The notes under the pieces were generated by a model, which saw nothing but the letters and a program-made list of their open reading frames with translations, searched no databases and was not told the origin of the DNA. 64,000 bases of DNA from Desertifilum tharense IPPAS B-1220 (GTDB lineage Bacteria > Cyanobacteriota > Cyanobacteriia > Cyanobacteriales > Desertifilaceae): NCBI RefSeq assembly GCF_001746915.1, contig NZ_MJGC01000053.1:62001-126000 (forward strand). Reading direction: 5' to 3'. Of the stretch, positions 8,770 to 17,031 are shown piece after piece. Both the position numbers and the translations under genes were made by a program. Position 1 is the first letter of the stretch; each line of letters opens with the position of its first letter.

Positions 8770-9924
8770 CTACAACTGGTATTTCCGCATTAACGGTACA
8801 GCCAAGTTATTAACTAAGAATCCTAATAACCGCCATACCCATTGACGCCAAAAGGGGAGATGTTGATAAAAAACGGCACTATATTCAATATTCCCCACAA
8901 AGCCTCTAAACCGTTTAAATGAAGCCGCACCAGAACTCTGATGCAATATAATCCCCCTACGGGTTGCTTCTAGGGTTAACTGAGCAGAAAGCATTCGATA
9001 TAACCCCACCGATTGAGGCAAGCGGGTATCATAACCTAAAATTGGCGTTGTCATCATCCCATTCATCTCATAAAATCCGATGACTCCATCAATTTTTCCA
9101 GCTTTGCGTAAGGCTTGGAGGTGCAGCGCCTTATTTTTCAGCGCCAGTTCAAGAAGATTGGCGTTAAATTGAGGGTTATTCTTAGAATACTTTTCTAAAT
9201 ATAAAGCATTGTACAATTCTACCAGTCTCGGAATTTCGGATAAGGGAATTTCGTCACTCTGAATGACCTCATAACCCTGTTTTTCAATCAGATTGAAATC
9301 TTGTTTCAACCGCCATCTCATTTTACTCTTGACTGGGGATTGATTTTGAGGATTATAAAGATAAATTTGCCGACTGCCAATCAAATGATAGCCATTATCT
9401 TGAAAAGCGGTAAATAGGCAATCATCCAGATAAGTGTTGATGGAACGAAAGATAACTGTATGTTTGGGAAATTGTTCTTGTAGGTAAGTTGTAAGGGTGG
9501 CAATCTGAGATTTTGACAAATTGGGATATAAGTTAGTGGAAAGCAACCAATTATTGACAATAACTACTTGATTGATTTGACCTAATTGTAAGATAACGCC
9601 CATGCCATTCAGCAGATTTTTGAGAACTTGCTCAAGCAGGGGAGTATTTAAAGTATAAAGTTCTTCTTTGGTGTAAGTAATGTAATGAGAATAGGGAGAA
9701 CAAACATAAGAGTTTTGCCATTCTCGTTCATTGACAGTGACAGGGAAAACTAGCTCGTCAATAGCCAGAGCAAGCAATTGGCTGTTAACATTGTCGATAA
9801 ACTGAGTCGCACCCCCTTTCATTAAAGGAAGCCAGTAGTTTTTTGCAAAATTGGCGATTTCTGAGTCTGGCCAAGACAGAGTATCAATCGTTGTGCTATC
9901 GTAGAGCTTAACTTGGGCGGTCAT
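8770..9924 (-). CDS. GNAT-like acyltransferase, last gene of the ketoacyl-synthase operon
   Basis: A 384-aa protein whose second half resembles GNAT-type or FemX-like acyltransferases: a LVELYNALYLEKYSKNN region, then LRKAGKIDGVIGFYEMNGMM and a late SSGAASFKRFRGF. The C-terminus has a hydrophobic segment (WVWRLLGFLVNNLAVPLM) that could touch the membrane. Its ATG overlaps the TGA of the upstream adenylating-enzyme gene in an ATGA junction (9921-9924), so translation is probably coupled. The role is inferred from the operon as a tailoring acyl transfer; the substrate is unknown. Confidence 0.6.
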   Translation of the reverse strand: MTAQVKLYDSTTIDTLSWPDSEIANFAKNYWLPLMKGGATQFIDNVNSQLLALAIDELVFPVTVNEREWQNSYVCSPYSHYITYTKEELYTLNTPLLEQVLKNLLNGMGVILQLGQINQVVIVNNWLLSTNLYPNLSKSQIATLTTYLQEQFPKHTVIFRSINTYLDDCLFTAFQDNGYHLIGSRQIYLYNPQNQSPVKSKMRWRLKQDFNLIEKQGYEVIQSDEIPLSEIPRLVELYNALYLEKYSKNNPQFNANLLELALKNKALHLQALRKAGKIDGVIGFYEMNGMMTTPILGYDTRLPQSVGLYRMLSAQLTLEATRRGIILHQSSGAASFKRFRGFVGNIEYSAVFYQHLPFWRQWVWRLLGFLVNNLAVPLMRKYQL

Positions 9925-11252
9925 GAAGTTGAATGAGGATTAAAGTCTCGTTGAACTCTTCTCAATTTCTGATGATGTGCCGTTCTATCGGGATATTCTA
10001 AGTAATGAATTTGGGGAATTTGACAGTGCGATCGCGCAAACAATTCCAGTAAAAATTCATACACTTTTGCTCGAATAGACTCGCGCAATTCTACGGGCAT
10101 TTTGAGATAAACTTCTATCAAATCCGGACGTTTTTGCACCACTCGATATTCTTGAATCTCCTCTGAAGCCATCATAACTGCCCGACGGATAAAATCGGGA
10201 AAAATCGGAATCAAGGTTTCCCCACTTTGAGGAGATAACCAAAAAATATCATCCCGACGCCCCTCAACACTCTCCAACCCTGTTAAAATTGAGCCGCAAG
10301 CACAAGGCGTTTTCCGTTCGGTTAAAATATCATCTAATCGATAGCGAATAATCGGCTGAGTTTTGCGATTAAAATCCGTAATAATCGGCATAAACTTACC
10401 GGAATCTCGGTCAATATACTCTTTTTGAATAGCTAGAATATCTTCATTTAGATGTAACGTTCCATACTCGCATGTACTGCCAAGGAATCCTTCCGTACAT
10501 TGATACAACTGATGGACAATTTGACCAAAGCAAGTTTGAATATAACGTTCATCTAAAGGATCGAGAACTTCTGCAACCGAGACAATTTTAATCGGCGCAA
10601 TCTTTAATTGACCTTTATTTTGAGCATCCGCTAGCAAACGTAACATTGACGGGGGCGCAACTAAAATAGTCGGTGCAACTTGGTTCAAGCGTTCAATATG
10701 ACCTTCAACAGCCGCAAATAAATCAAAATAGTCAAACTGAATGTGCTGGCGTTTAACAGTTTCATAAAGATTGCTATTTGCCCTCAGAAAAAAGGCGATA
10801 CGCTGAGGCGTAAAAATAGACTGAGGCAACGCTTTTGCTAAAATAGTACCTGCCCAAGCTTGCTGTTCCTGTTGACTCACCAAAAACAAGCCTCGGTTGC
10901 CACTGGTTCCCGAAGAAAGCCCAACTGTATAGCCTTGAAGCGTTGCTTTAAAGTCGCGCGTTTGTTCTGCTGCCATCGCCAGCGCAAAGGCTTCTGATTT
11001 TTGAATTCCTACCGTATTTAATTCATCAAAGTTAGCCATCATGACAGATTTATCAATGATAGGCAAAGCTTGCCATTGATGGGTATCGTAGCCTTGATAG
11101 TAATCTCGATAAAATTGAGATTTAGGCAGAATATTAGCCAAAAAACGACTAACTTTTTGATTTTGCCATGCTAAAAGCTGTTCGCGACTGCTGAAACGTC
11201 TCGCATACCGGGTTAAGAAATAGTTCCAGAGGATGATAGATAGACTGTTCAC
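9921..11252 (-). CDS. F390-synthetase-related adenylate-forming enzyme
   Basis: A 443-aa member of the PaaK / coenzyme-F390-synthetase-like branch of adenylate-forming enzymes. The phosphate-binding loop GLSSGTSGNRG lies at residues 111-121, an acceptor loop YQCTEGFLGSTCEYG near 245, and the motif PIIRYRLDDILTERKTPCACGS near 300, with a cysteine pair that could bind zinc. Such enzymes activate a carboxylate as an acyl-adenylate. Canonical F390 chemistry is methanogen-specific, so here the name gives only the clade. It lies 12 bases after the metallo-beta-lactamase-fold gene and overlaps the GNAT gene by 4 bases. It probably activates the acid built by the ketoacyl synthase or a partner acid. 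Confidence 0.75.
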   Translation of the reverse strand: MNSLSIILWNYFLTRYARRFSSREQLLAWQNQKVSRFLANILPKSQFYRDYYQGYDTHQWQALPIIDKSVMMANFDELNTVGIQKSEAFALAMAAEQTRDFKATLQGYTVGLSSGTSGNRGLFLVSQQEQQAWAGTILAKALPQSIFTPQRIAFFLRANSNLYETVKRQHIQFDYFDLFAAVEGHIERLNQVAPTILVAPPSMLRLLADAQNKGQLKIAPIKIVSVAEVLDPLDERYIQTCFGQIVHQLYQCTEGFLGSTCEYGTLHLNEDILAIQKEYIDRDSGKFMPIITDFNRKTQPIIRYRLDDILTERKTPCACGSILTGLESVEGRRDDIFWLSPQSGETLIPIFPDFIRRAVMMASEEIQEYRVVQKRPDLIEVYLKMPVELRESIRAKVYEFLLELFARSHCQIPQIHYLEYPDRTAHHQKLRRVQRDFNPHSTS

Positions 11253-11264
11253 AAGCGGTTTAAT

Positions 11265-12110
11265 CTAAAATGCTCTTAGTTTTGATAACTCATCCCAGGC
11301 TTGAGGACAATGCGTTGGAATAATTTTCAGTTCCGGGTTTAACTGGTGGAGTTGATGAATCTTAGAGAGAGTATCCCCATATTGTCGCCCATCCGAAAAA
11401 ATCAGATTAGCAATAGGATGGGGTTTGATAAATTCCTGATAAGCACGACTCAGCCAGCAAGCATCAGCAATGAGAAAATAACTTTGATGGCTAGCATCGC
11501 TAAAAAATAAGCCTAACTGTCCTGTCGCATGACCTGGCAGTTCAACCGCCAATAGGCTAGCATCTCCTAATAAGTCAAAGCCTGTCTCAAAGGGAGTATA
11601 CTCCAACGGTAACGCCACCTGGGGTTTATCTTCTACAAAGATAGCGCGTTGCTCAAAATCTTTGGGTAACAACCCAACCAGAAACCCAGCTTTGAGGGCG
11701 CTAATTCCCCGACGATATTTTACTGCTTCGTAGGCAGATTTAAAACAGATAAACTGAGCATTGGGAAAATCGCGCAAACCGCCGATGTGATCGGCATGGA
11801 AGTGAGAGATAATGATAAAACGAACGGTTGCGGCTTCAATTCCCTGATGTTGGAGTTGGCGCACGGCGCTATCTTCCGGTTTGAAATAGACGGGAGTTGT
11901 TAGCGCATATAGCTGTAAGGGAAACTGGCGGGTTTCTTGAAAAAAGCGGTCTGAATAGCCTGTGTCGAATAAAACTGCGCCAAATTGAGGATGGGAAATT
12001 AGCGCAAACAAAGCGGGAAATTGAGTAGTTTTCCAGCGTCCATCCCGAATGACAACGGCTTCAGGATGGGTGCAATATCCGGCTTTGAAAAAGGTGGTTT
12101 TAAGGGACAT
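11265..12110 (-). CDS. Metallo-beta-lactamase-fold hydrolase
   Basis: A 281-aa hydrolase with the full dinuclear metal set: HFHADH at residues 103-108, a later histidine in ELPGHATGQ, a bridging aspartate in LIADACW and a terminal histidine in IPTHCP. The overall shape resembles N-acyl-homoserine-lactone lactonases and lipid-related MBL hydrolases. Inside this operon a role in opening or releasing an ester, thioester or lactone intermediate is plausible. That is inference; detoxification is also possible. Confidence 0.8.
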   Translation of the reverse strand: MSLKTTFFKAGYCTHPEAVVIRDGRWKTTQFPALFALISHPQFGAVLFDTGYSDRFFQETRQFPLQLYALTTPVYFKPEDSAVRQLQHQGIEAATVRFIIISHFHADHIGGLRDFPNAQFICFKSAYEAVKYRRGISALKAGFLVGLLPKDFEQRAIFVEDKPQVALPLEYTPFETGFDLLGDASLLAVELPGHATGQLGLFFSDASHQSYFLIADACWLSRAYQEFIKPHPIANLIFSDGRQYGDTLSKIHQLHQLNPELKIIPTHCPQAWDELSKLRAF

Positions 12111-12128
12111 ATCACAGGGATAAAAGTG

Positions 12129-12166
12129 GGTTTGTTGGGTCGCGCAAGGCTTGACTCAACCTACGA
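12129..12166. repeat. Short copy of a palindromic AACCCAAC-type element
   Basis: The gap between the SDR and MBL genes contains GTTGGGTCGCGCAAGG followed by CTTGACTCAACCTACG. This imperfect inverted repeat resembles one half of the larger palindrome at 60847-60921. Cyanobacterial genomes often carry such dispersed GTAGGTTGGGTT-type elements. Confidence 0.5.
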
Positions 12167-12172
12167 GAGGGG

Positions 12173-13180
12173 TTAACTTTTAGAGGTTGGATGCTGTTGT
12201 TTCCACCATTGAGCAAACTTCTCTAATCCTTGGTCTATGCTGATGCGGGGTTGATAGCCTAACTCTGTAGTCGCGGCTGTAATATCTAGGGTTTGGCTAA
12301 AGGCAAGCAGTCCAACTGTGTAGCGCGTCAAGATGGGTTCTTGACCCAAAAGCAGCGTGTTTGCTATAAATTCCATAACGGCTGAAATGCGGTCAATTGT
12401 CTGATAAGAAATGGGCTTTAGCTTCAAAGAATAATTTAGTTTATCGGAGAGTTTTTTTAATAGTTCAAAAACGGATAGGGGTTCTCCGTTAGTAATATTA
12501 AAGGTTCTCCCTAGTAAAAAATCGGGAGCCTTTTGGCATAATAACAAGGCATCTACAACGTTATCAATATAGGTAATATCAATATAAGCTTGACCTTGAT
12601 TAATGAGGGGAATTCCTACGCGCCGATTAGCCCGAATGAGTCTAGGGAGAATTGCCGTATCGCCAGGGCCAAAAATACCGCGAGGTCGGATACTAATCGC
12701 CGGTAAACCTTGCTGATATGCCTGATTGATTTCGCGTTCTGCCAGTTGTTTTGTTTTGGCATAAGCGTTGACAGGGTTAGGTAAAGGTAGGGTTTCGGGA
12801 ATATTGAGGTGATGGCAAAAATCAAAGTAAACGCTGGAAGTAGAAACGTAAATCAGTCGTTGAATATTATGAACTTTACAGCCTTGAATAATATTTTGCG
12901 TCCCTAAAACATTCGTATCGTAAAAATCCTGATATTTTCCCCAAGGGGAGGATAAAGCACCGCAGTGAAAAACATAATCTTGATTGTGGCACGCTGCAAC
13001 AACTGCTGCTGTGTCTCTAAGGTCAATTGCTAAAAAAATTATACCTTCAGACTCTAGTTGTTTGCCAATTTTTTGATTGCGACCTAATACAGTAACACCA
13101 TAATCTAGCGAATGCAATCTTAACGCAAGCTGCTTCCCTAAAAACCCAGTTCCTCCTGTTACTAAAGTCTTGATAGTCAT
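12173..13180 (-). CDS. NAD-dependent epimerase/dehydratase (extended SDR)
   Basis: A 335-aa protein when started at the ATG of MTIKTLVTGG. That ATG forms an ATGA overlap (13177-13180) with the stop of the upstream ATP-grasp gene, which decides the start over a longer in-frame option at 13204. The Rossmann motif GGTGFLG is at residues 9-15, the STSSVY serine near 115 and the catalytic YAKTK (Y140, K144). It resembles 3-beta-hydroxysteroid-dehydrogenase-type SDRs, the family that includes OleD. It most likely reduces or oxidises a keto intermediate made by the neighbouring ketoacyl synthase. Confidence 0.82.
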   Translation of the reverse strand: MTIKTLVTGGTGFLGKQLALRLHSLDYGVTVLGRNQKIGKQLESEGIIFLAIDLRDTAAVVAACHNQDYVFHCGALSSPWGKYQDFYDTNVLGTQNIIQGCKVHNIQRLIYVSTSSVYFDFCHHLNIPETLPLPNPVNAYAKTKQLAEREINQAYQQGLPAISIRPRGIFGPGDTAILPRLIRANRRVGIPLINQGQAYIDITYIDNVVDALLLCQKAPDFLLGRTFNITNGEPLSVFELLKKLSDKLNYSLKLKPISYQTIDRISAVMEFIANTLLLGQEPILTRYTVGLLAFSQTLDITAATTELGYQPRISIDQGLEKFAQWWKQQHPTSKS

Positions 13181-14334
13181 GGTTGAATGTCCTCTCCATT
13201 CCACTCAATATCCTGGGTTGAAGCTTGCTGGAGGCTGATACCGCAATTTTGGCTAATCTGCCCAAATTGCAGCAAGACTAGCCAGAGAGAAAAAAAGGGC
13301 ATGGGGTCGGATAATTGCAAAATAACATCTTGGCTGGTCGTAAATTTGCGAAACCAATCTTGAAATTGATTAGCAGCAATGGCGGGTAGCAAGCCATAGA
13401 GAATCATCGCCATTGCTAGCATAGAACTTTTTTGAGGTTGAGGCTGAACGAGTGGATTTTTGGAGTTGAGAAAGGCTTGTTCTAGTTTATCTGAGGATTG
13501 AAATAGGTGAATTGCACTAATGGCTCTGGGATTGCATTCTAAGGGATATACGGTGCCATCCTCAGCTTGAATAAAATCGAAGGCAATTTGTCCGGTAAAT
13601 TGTTCGGCTTGTACGAAGGTTTTCACCCAAGCCAACAGTTGAGGATGTTCGATAGATTTAAAGTAAATGCACGAACCTTTCTTTGCTGTATATTCGACTG
13701 GGTAGGCTGCGTGGGCGGTGAGTTGACCTTGATGAGCAATACTGTAAGTACAATACTGTTTTCCGGTAATAAATTCTTGAGCCACCCAGTTTTTTTGGGG
13801 ATGAAGGTCTAGGTTCGGAATTGTAGAGATGGGTTGAGTCAAGAGATGAACGTTGCTGGCAAATCTGGAATAAACAGGTTTGAGAATGACGGGACGTTCT
13901 AATATCTCTTTTAGGTCTTCTGGGGTTTGAAGGAACCAAGTTTTAGGGGTGGGTAAACCTAGCGCCTCAACTTTTTGAATAAACGCCCATTTGTTGTGCA
14001 AGTCATTAAGTTTTTCTAGGGGTTCGACAAACACCTGACAGTAGGGAGTTAGAGAACTCAGCCCGCTAGCAATATAAAAAATCTCTTCGCAGGTGGGAAT
14101 CAGAAAGTCAATTTTTTCTTGGTGAATGATTTCTATTAAGGCGTTGATAAAGCCTTGGGGGTCAAATCTGGGGGGTGGCACCCAAAAGTTGCGCGTGACG
14201 GCCCTTGAGTGGCTGCACAGGTGGTGTTTGAGGCTCTCGGCGACAAAAACGGAATAACCTGCTTTTGCGAGGAGTCTGGCGAGTTCTAGGGTGACGGGGG
14301 CGCGTCCTCCGGTAAGCAAAATCTTAGTATTCAA
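13177..14334 (-). CDS. ATP-grasp ligase-like protein
   Basis: The start is placed at a TTG (14334) giving MNTKILLTGG, 385 aa. It overlaps the end of the ketoacyl-synthase gene by 11 bases; a longer frame to 14475 would lie inside that gene and gives no domain sequence. An N-terminal Rossmann-like part (ILLTGGRAPVTLELARLL) precedes an ATP-grasp fold with RPVILKPVYSRFA and the metal-binding YPLECNPRAIS. ATP-grasp enzymes form acyl-phosphates and then amide or ester bonds, so this may ligate an acyl chain to an amine or alcohol. The substrate is unknown, and no standalone peptide or carrier protein is seen nearby. Confidence 0.78.
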   Translation of the reverse strand: MNTKILLTGGRAPVTLELARLLAKAGYSVFVAESLKHHLCSHSRAVTRNFWVPPPRFDPQGFINALIEIIHQEKIDFLIPTCEEIFYIASGLSSLTPYCQVFVEPLEKLNDLHNKWAFIQKVEALGLPTPKTWFLQTPEDLKEILERPVILKPVYSRFASNVHLLTQPISTIPNLDLHPQKNWVAQEFITGKQYCTYSIAHQGQLTAHAAYPVEYTAKKGSCIYFKSIEHPQLLAWVKTFVQAEQFTGQIAFDFIQAEDGTVYPLECNPRAISAIHLFQSSDKLEQAFLNSKNPLVQPQPQKSSMLAMAMILYGLLPAIAANQFQDWFRKFTTSQDVILQLSDPMPFFSLWLVLLQFGQISQNCGISLQQASTQDIEWNGEDIQP

Positions 14335-15310
14335 GCACGATGCCTCCAACGGAGAAGCCCGCAGAGGTGCCGAGTAACATACAGCGATCGCCTCTTTGTA
14401 GTTTACCTTGCGCGATCGCCTCATGCAGCGCCATCGGCACAGAGGCCGCAATCGTATTTCCATGATTATGGGCAATTACCATCAGTTTCTCTTCAGGAAT
14501 GTCTAGCTGTTTGCGAAGCAACCGCATCGCCATCAGACTCGCTTGATGGGGAATCACCAGTTGCAAATCGGCCATCCTCAGCCCTGAAGCTTGCAATAAA
14601 CCCGCAAAAAACCCAGGTAATCTCTCAGAAGCCAGCCGATAAACCCCTCGTCCATCCATCCGAAATAGGAAGGTTTCGGGATGGCTAGCATACTCTTGGG
14701 GATGATGCTTGTTGCCTCCCCCCTGACATTCCGTGAGGTGCGCCCCTTTACTATAGGTTTCTAGATTAGAAGCCAGGATGCGCGAGGTGTCTGTCTCCTC
14801 CGTTTTGGCAACAATAGCGGCGGCTGCCCCATCGCCAAATAGGGTACAACTTTCTTTATCGTTCCAATCCAAGCCCATTGCAATTTCGCTCGCCACCAGC
14901 AATACTCGGCTGTAACGTCCGGCGGCAATCAGGTAAGACACCATATCTAACCCGGTGAGGAAACTCAGACAAGTGGAGTTGATATCAAATGCCGGGATAC
15001 CAGAGTCGCCCGCCCCCAGGTGTTTTTGGATGAGGGCAGCCGTGCAGGGAATGGCCTGTTCGGGAATGCCGCTAGTACAGATGATGCAGTCAATCTCGTT
15101 AATTGATAAACCCGCAGTCACTAGGGCATCTTTAGCAGCAAATGCGCCCATTTCGGAGGCGGTTTCCCCGTCAACAAAGTGGCGTACTAAGACGCCCGAT
15201 TTTTTCTCCACCCAACCCGGAGGCAAACCCAAACGGGACTCAAGTTCTTGGGCAGTCACTTGTTTTTTGGGTAAATATTTTCCTGTAGACAGGATTTTGA
15301 CTCGTCGCAT
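14324..15310 (-). CDS. 3-oxoacyl-ACP synthase III-like (KASIII) enzyme
   Basis: A 328-aa thiolase-fold condensing enzyme, first gene of the six-gene operon. The catalytic triad is visible: C114 in INSTCLSF, H255 in VIPHQAS and N285 in HNHGNTIAAS. The C-terminal GTSAGFSVGG loop also matches the family. It carries out decarboxylative or Claisen condensation of acyl-thioesters. Association with ATP-grasp, SDR, MBL and adenylating enzymes rather than other fab genes argues for a dedicated product instead of bulk fatty-acid initiation. It resembles the OleA position in olefin clusters, but OleA-specific residues cannot be judged here. Confidence 0.87.
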   Translation of the reverse strand: MRRVKILSTGKYLPKKQVTAQELESRLGLPPGWVEKKSGVLVRHFVDGETASEMGAFAAKDALVTAGLSINEIDCIICTSGIPEQAIPCTAALIQKHLGAGDSGIPAFDINSTCLSFLTGLDMVSYLIAAGRYSRVLLVASEIAMGLDWNDKESCTLFGDGAAAAIVAKTEETDTSRILASNLETYSKGAHLTECQGGGNKHHPQEYASHPETFLFRMDGRGVYRLASERLPGFFAGLLQASGLRMADLQLVIPHQASLMAMRLLRKQLDIPEEKLMVIAHNHGNTIAASVPMALHEAIAQGKLQRGDRCMLLGTSAGFSVGGIVLEY

Positions 15311-15405
15311 CTGGCAAGAGGGGTTTTTTGAGGCTCGTTATTTCAATTCAAGCACTCTGTCGAGCAATCCGCCCAGATTGTCTAATCGACTGTCCCCCTT
15401 AGCCT

Positions 15406-16917
15406 TTAGCCTAAAAATAGCTTATAGGCTGGATTCTTATTTTCATCCCAATAGCGGTACCCCAACGTATCCAGAAACGCTTGCCATTCCGACATCTCAT
15501 GGGGGGGAACCTGCATCCCGACGACAATGCGCCCGTAGTCTGCCCCATTGTTGCGATAGTGGAAGAGGCTAATGTTCCAGTTGGGACTCATTGAACCAAC
15601 AAATTTCATTAACGCCCCCGGTCGTTCGGGAAACTCAAAGCGGTAAAGTAGTTCATGATCGGCTAACGGCGAATGACCGCCCACCATATGCCGCAGGTGG
15701 AGTTTGGTTAACTCATCGTCGGTTAAATCTAGGGTTTTGAAACCGCACCCTTCAAAGGTTGCTAGCATCCGGGCGGCATCGGCGCGGTTTTCAATTTGTA
15801 TGCCCACAAAAATATGAGCCTCTTGTTGGTCGGCAATGCGATAGTTAAACTCTGTGAGGTTGCGCTTGCCAATACAGTCACAGAACTTCCGCAAACTCCC
15901 CGGTTCTTCAGGAATGGTAACGGCAAAGATTGCCTCGCGGCTTTCTCCAAATTCGGCGCGTTCGGCGACAAACCGCAAACGGTCAAAATTCATGTTTGCC
16001 CCGCAAGCCACCGCGACGAGAGTTTGTCCGTTAATGCCTTCGCGTTCCACATAGGCTTTAGCTCCGGCGATCGCCAACGCCCCGGCAGGCTCTACAATCG
16101 ATCTCGTATCCTCAAACACATCTTTAATCGCCGCACAGGTGGCATCGGTATCGACTAAAATCACCTCATCCACATATTCCTGACAGAGACGGAAGGTTTC
16201 TTCCCCCACCTCTCGCACGGCTACCCCATCGGCAAATAACCCCACCTGGGGCAAGCGTACCCGTTTCCCGGCTTGCAAAGACCGATACATGGCATCCGCA
16301 TCCACGGGTTCAACGCCAATAATCTTAATTTCTGGGCGAATGCGCTTCACATACGCCCCAATACCCGAAATTAACCCCCCGCCGCCAATAGCCACAAAAA
16401 TGGCGTGAATCGGCTTTTGGTATTGTCGCAAAATCTCCATCCCAATCGTGCCTTGTCCGGCAATCACATAGGGGTCATCAAAGGGATGAATAAAGGTTAG
16501 CCCTTTTTCGGCTTCGAGTTGACGGGCATACGCACAAGCCTCATCAAAGGTATCGCCATGCAATACCACCTGTCCCCCTCTGGCTTTGACGGCATCCACT
16601 TTCACCTGGGGTGTTGTTACCGGCATCACAATGGTAGCTTGGGTACCCAGACGACTCGCCCCCAATGCGACCCCTTGGGCATGGTTGCCCGCCGAAGCTG
16701 CAATGACGCCCTGGGCTAGCAAGTCGGGGGGTAAATTTGCCATTTTGTTATAAGCCCCGCGCAGTTTGAAGGAAAAGACAGACTGCATATCTTCTCGCTT
16801 CAGCAGCAACGAGTTATTCAGCCGCGCCGATAAGTTGGGGGCATACTCTAAAGGGGTTTCTTGGGCAACATCATAGACGCGGGCCGTTAAGATTTGAACG
16901 AGGTAATCGCAGTACAT
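15406..16917 (-). CDS. ilvA: Threonine ammonia-lyase, biosynthetic
   Basis: A 503-aa PLP enzyme converting threonine to 2-oxobutanoate for isoleucine synthesis. The PLP lysine is K51 in SFKLRGAY. Further PLP motifs are SAGNHAQGVA and the glycine loop AIGGGGLISG. The C-terminal third contains two ACT-like regulatory modules (IFAVTIPEEPGSLRKF and LLYRFEFPERPGALMKF), the arrangement of the isoleucine-inhibited biosynthetic form. It is a single-gene unit with no clear ribosome-binding site, and its stop is about 95 bases from the ketoacyl-synthase start. Confidence 0.95.
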   Translation of the reverse strand: MYCDYLVQILTARVYDVAQETPLEYAPNLSARLNNSLLLKREDMQSVFSFKLRGAYNKMANLPPDLLAQGVIAASAGNHAQGVALGASRLGTQATIVMPVTTPQVKVDAVKARGGQVVLHGDTFDEACAYARQLEAEKGLTFIHPFDDPYVIAGQGTIGMEILRQYQKPIHAIFVAIGGGGLISGIGAYVKRIRPEIKIIGVEPVDADAMYRSLQAGKRVRLPQVGLFADGVAVREVGEETFRLCQEYVDEVILVDTDATCAAIKDVFEDTRSIVEPAGALAIAGAKAYVEREGINGQTLVAVACGANMNFDRLRFVAERAEFGESREAIFAVTIPEEPGSLRKFCDCIGKRNLTEFNYRIADQQEAHIFVGIQIENRADAARMLATFEGCGFKTLDLTDDELTKLHLRHMVGGHSPLADHELLYRFEFPERPGALMKFVGSMSPNWNISLFHYRNNGADYGRIVVGMQVPPHEMSEWQAFLDTLGYRYWDENKNPAYKLFLG

Positions 16918-17031
16918 AGGGTTTACAGGTGAGCGAGTGCCGGAGGTCGTCTAATTTTACCGAAAAATTGGGTTCAAGACCTCGTTCTAGCCAGCATCCA
17001 GAATGCGATCGCGCTTATCCCAAGCTACGAT

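Noticed and set aside
14335..14475. N-terminal 47-codon extension of the ATP-grasp gene
   Set aside because: This part lies inside the ketoacyl-synthase coding region and reads as Arg/Cys-rich shadow sequence; the TTG at 14334 restores a normal Rossmann-type start.
14955..15572. 205-aa plus-strand ORF across the ketoacyl-synthase/ilvA junction
   Set aside because: It is antisense to two well-supported genes and has no domain character.
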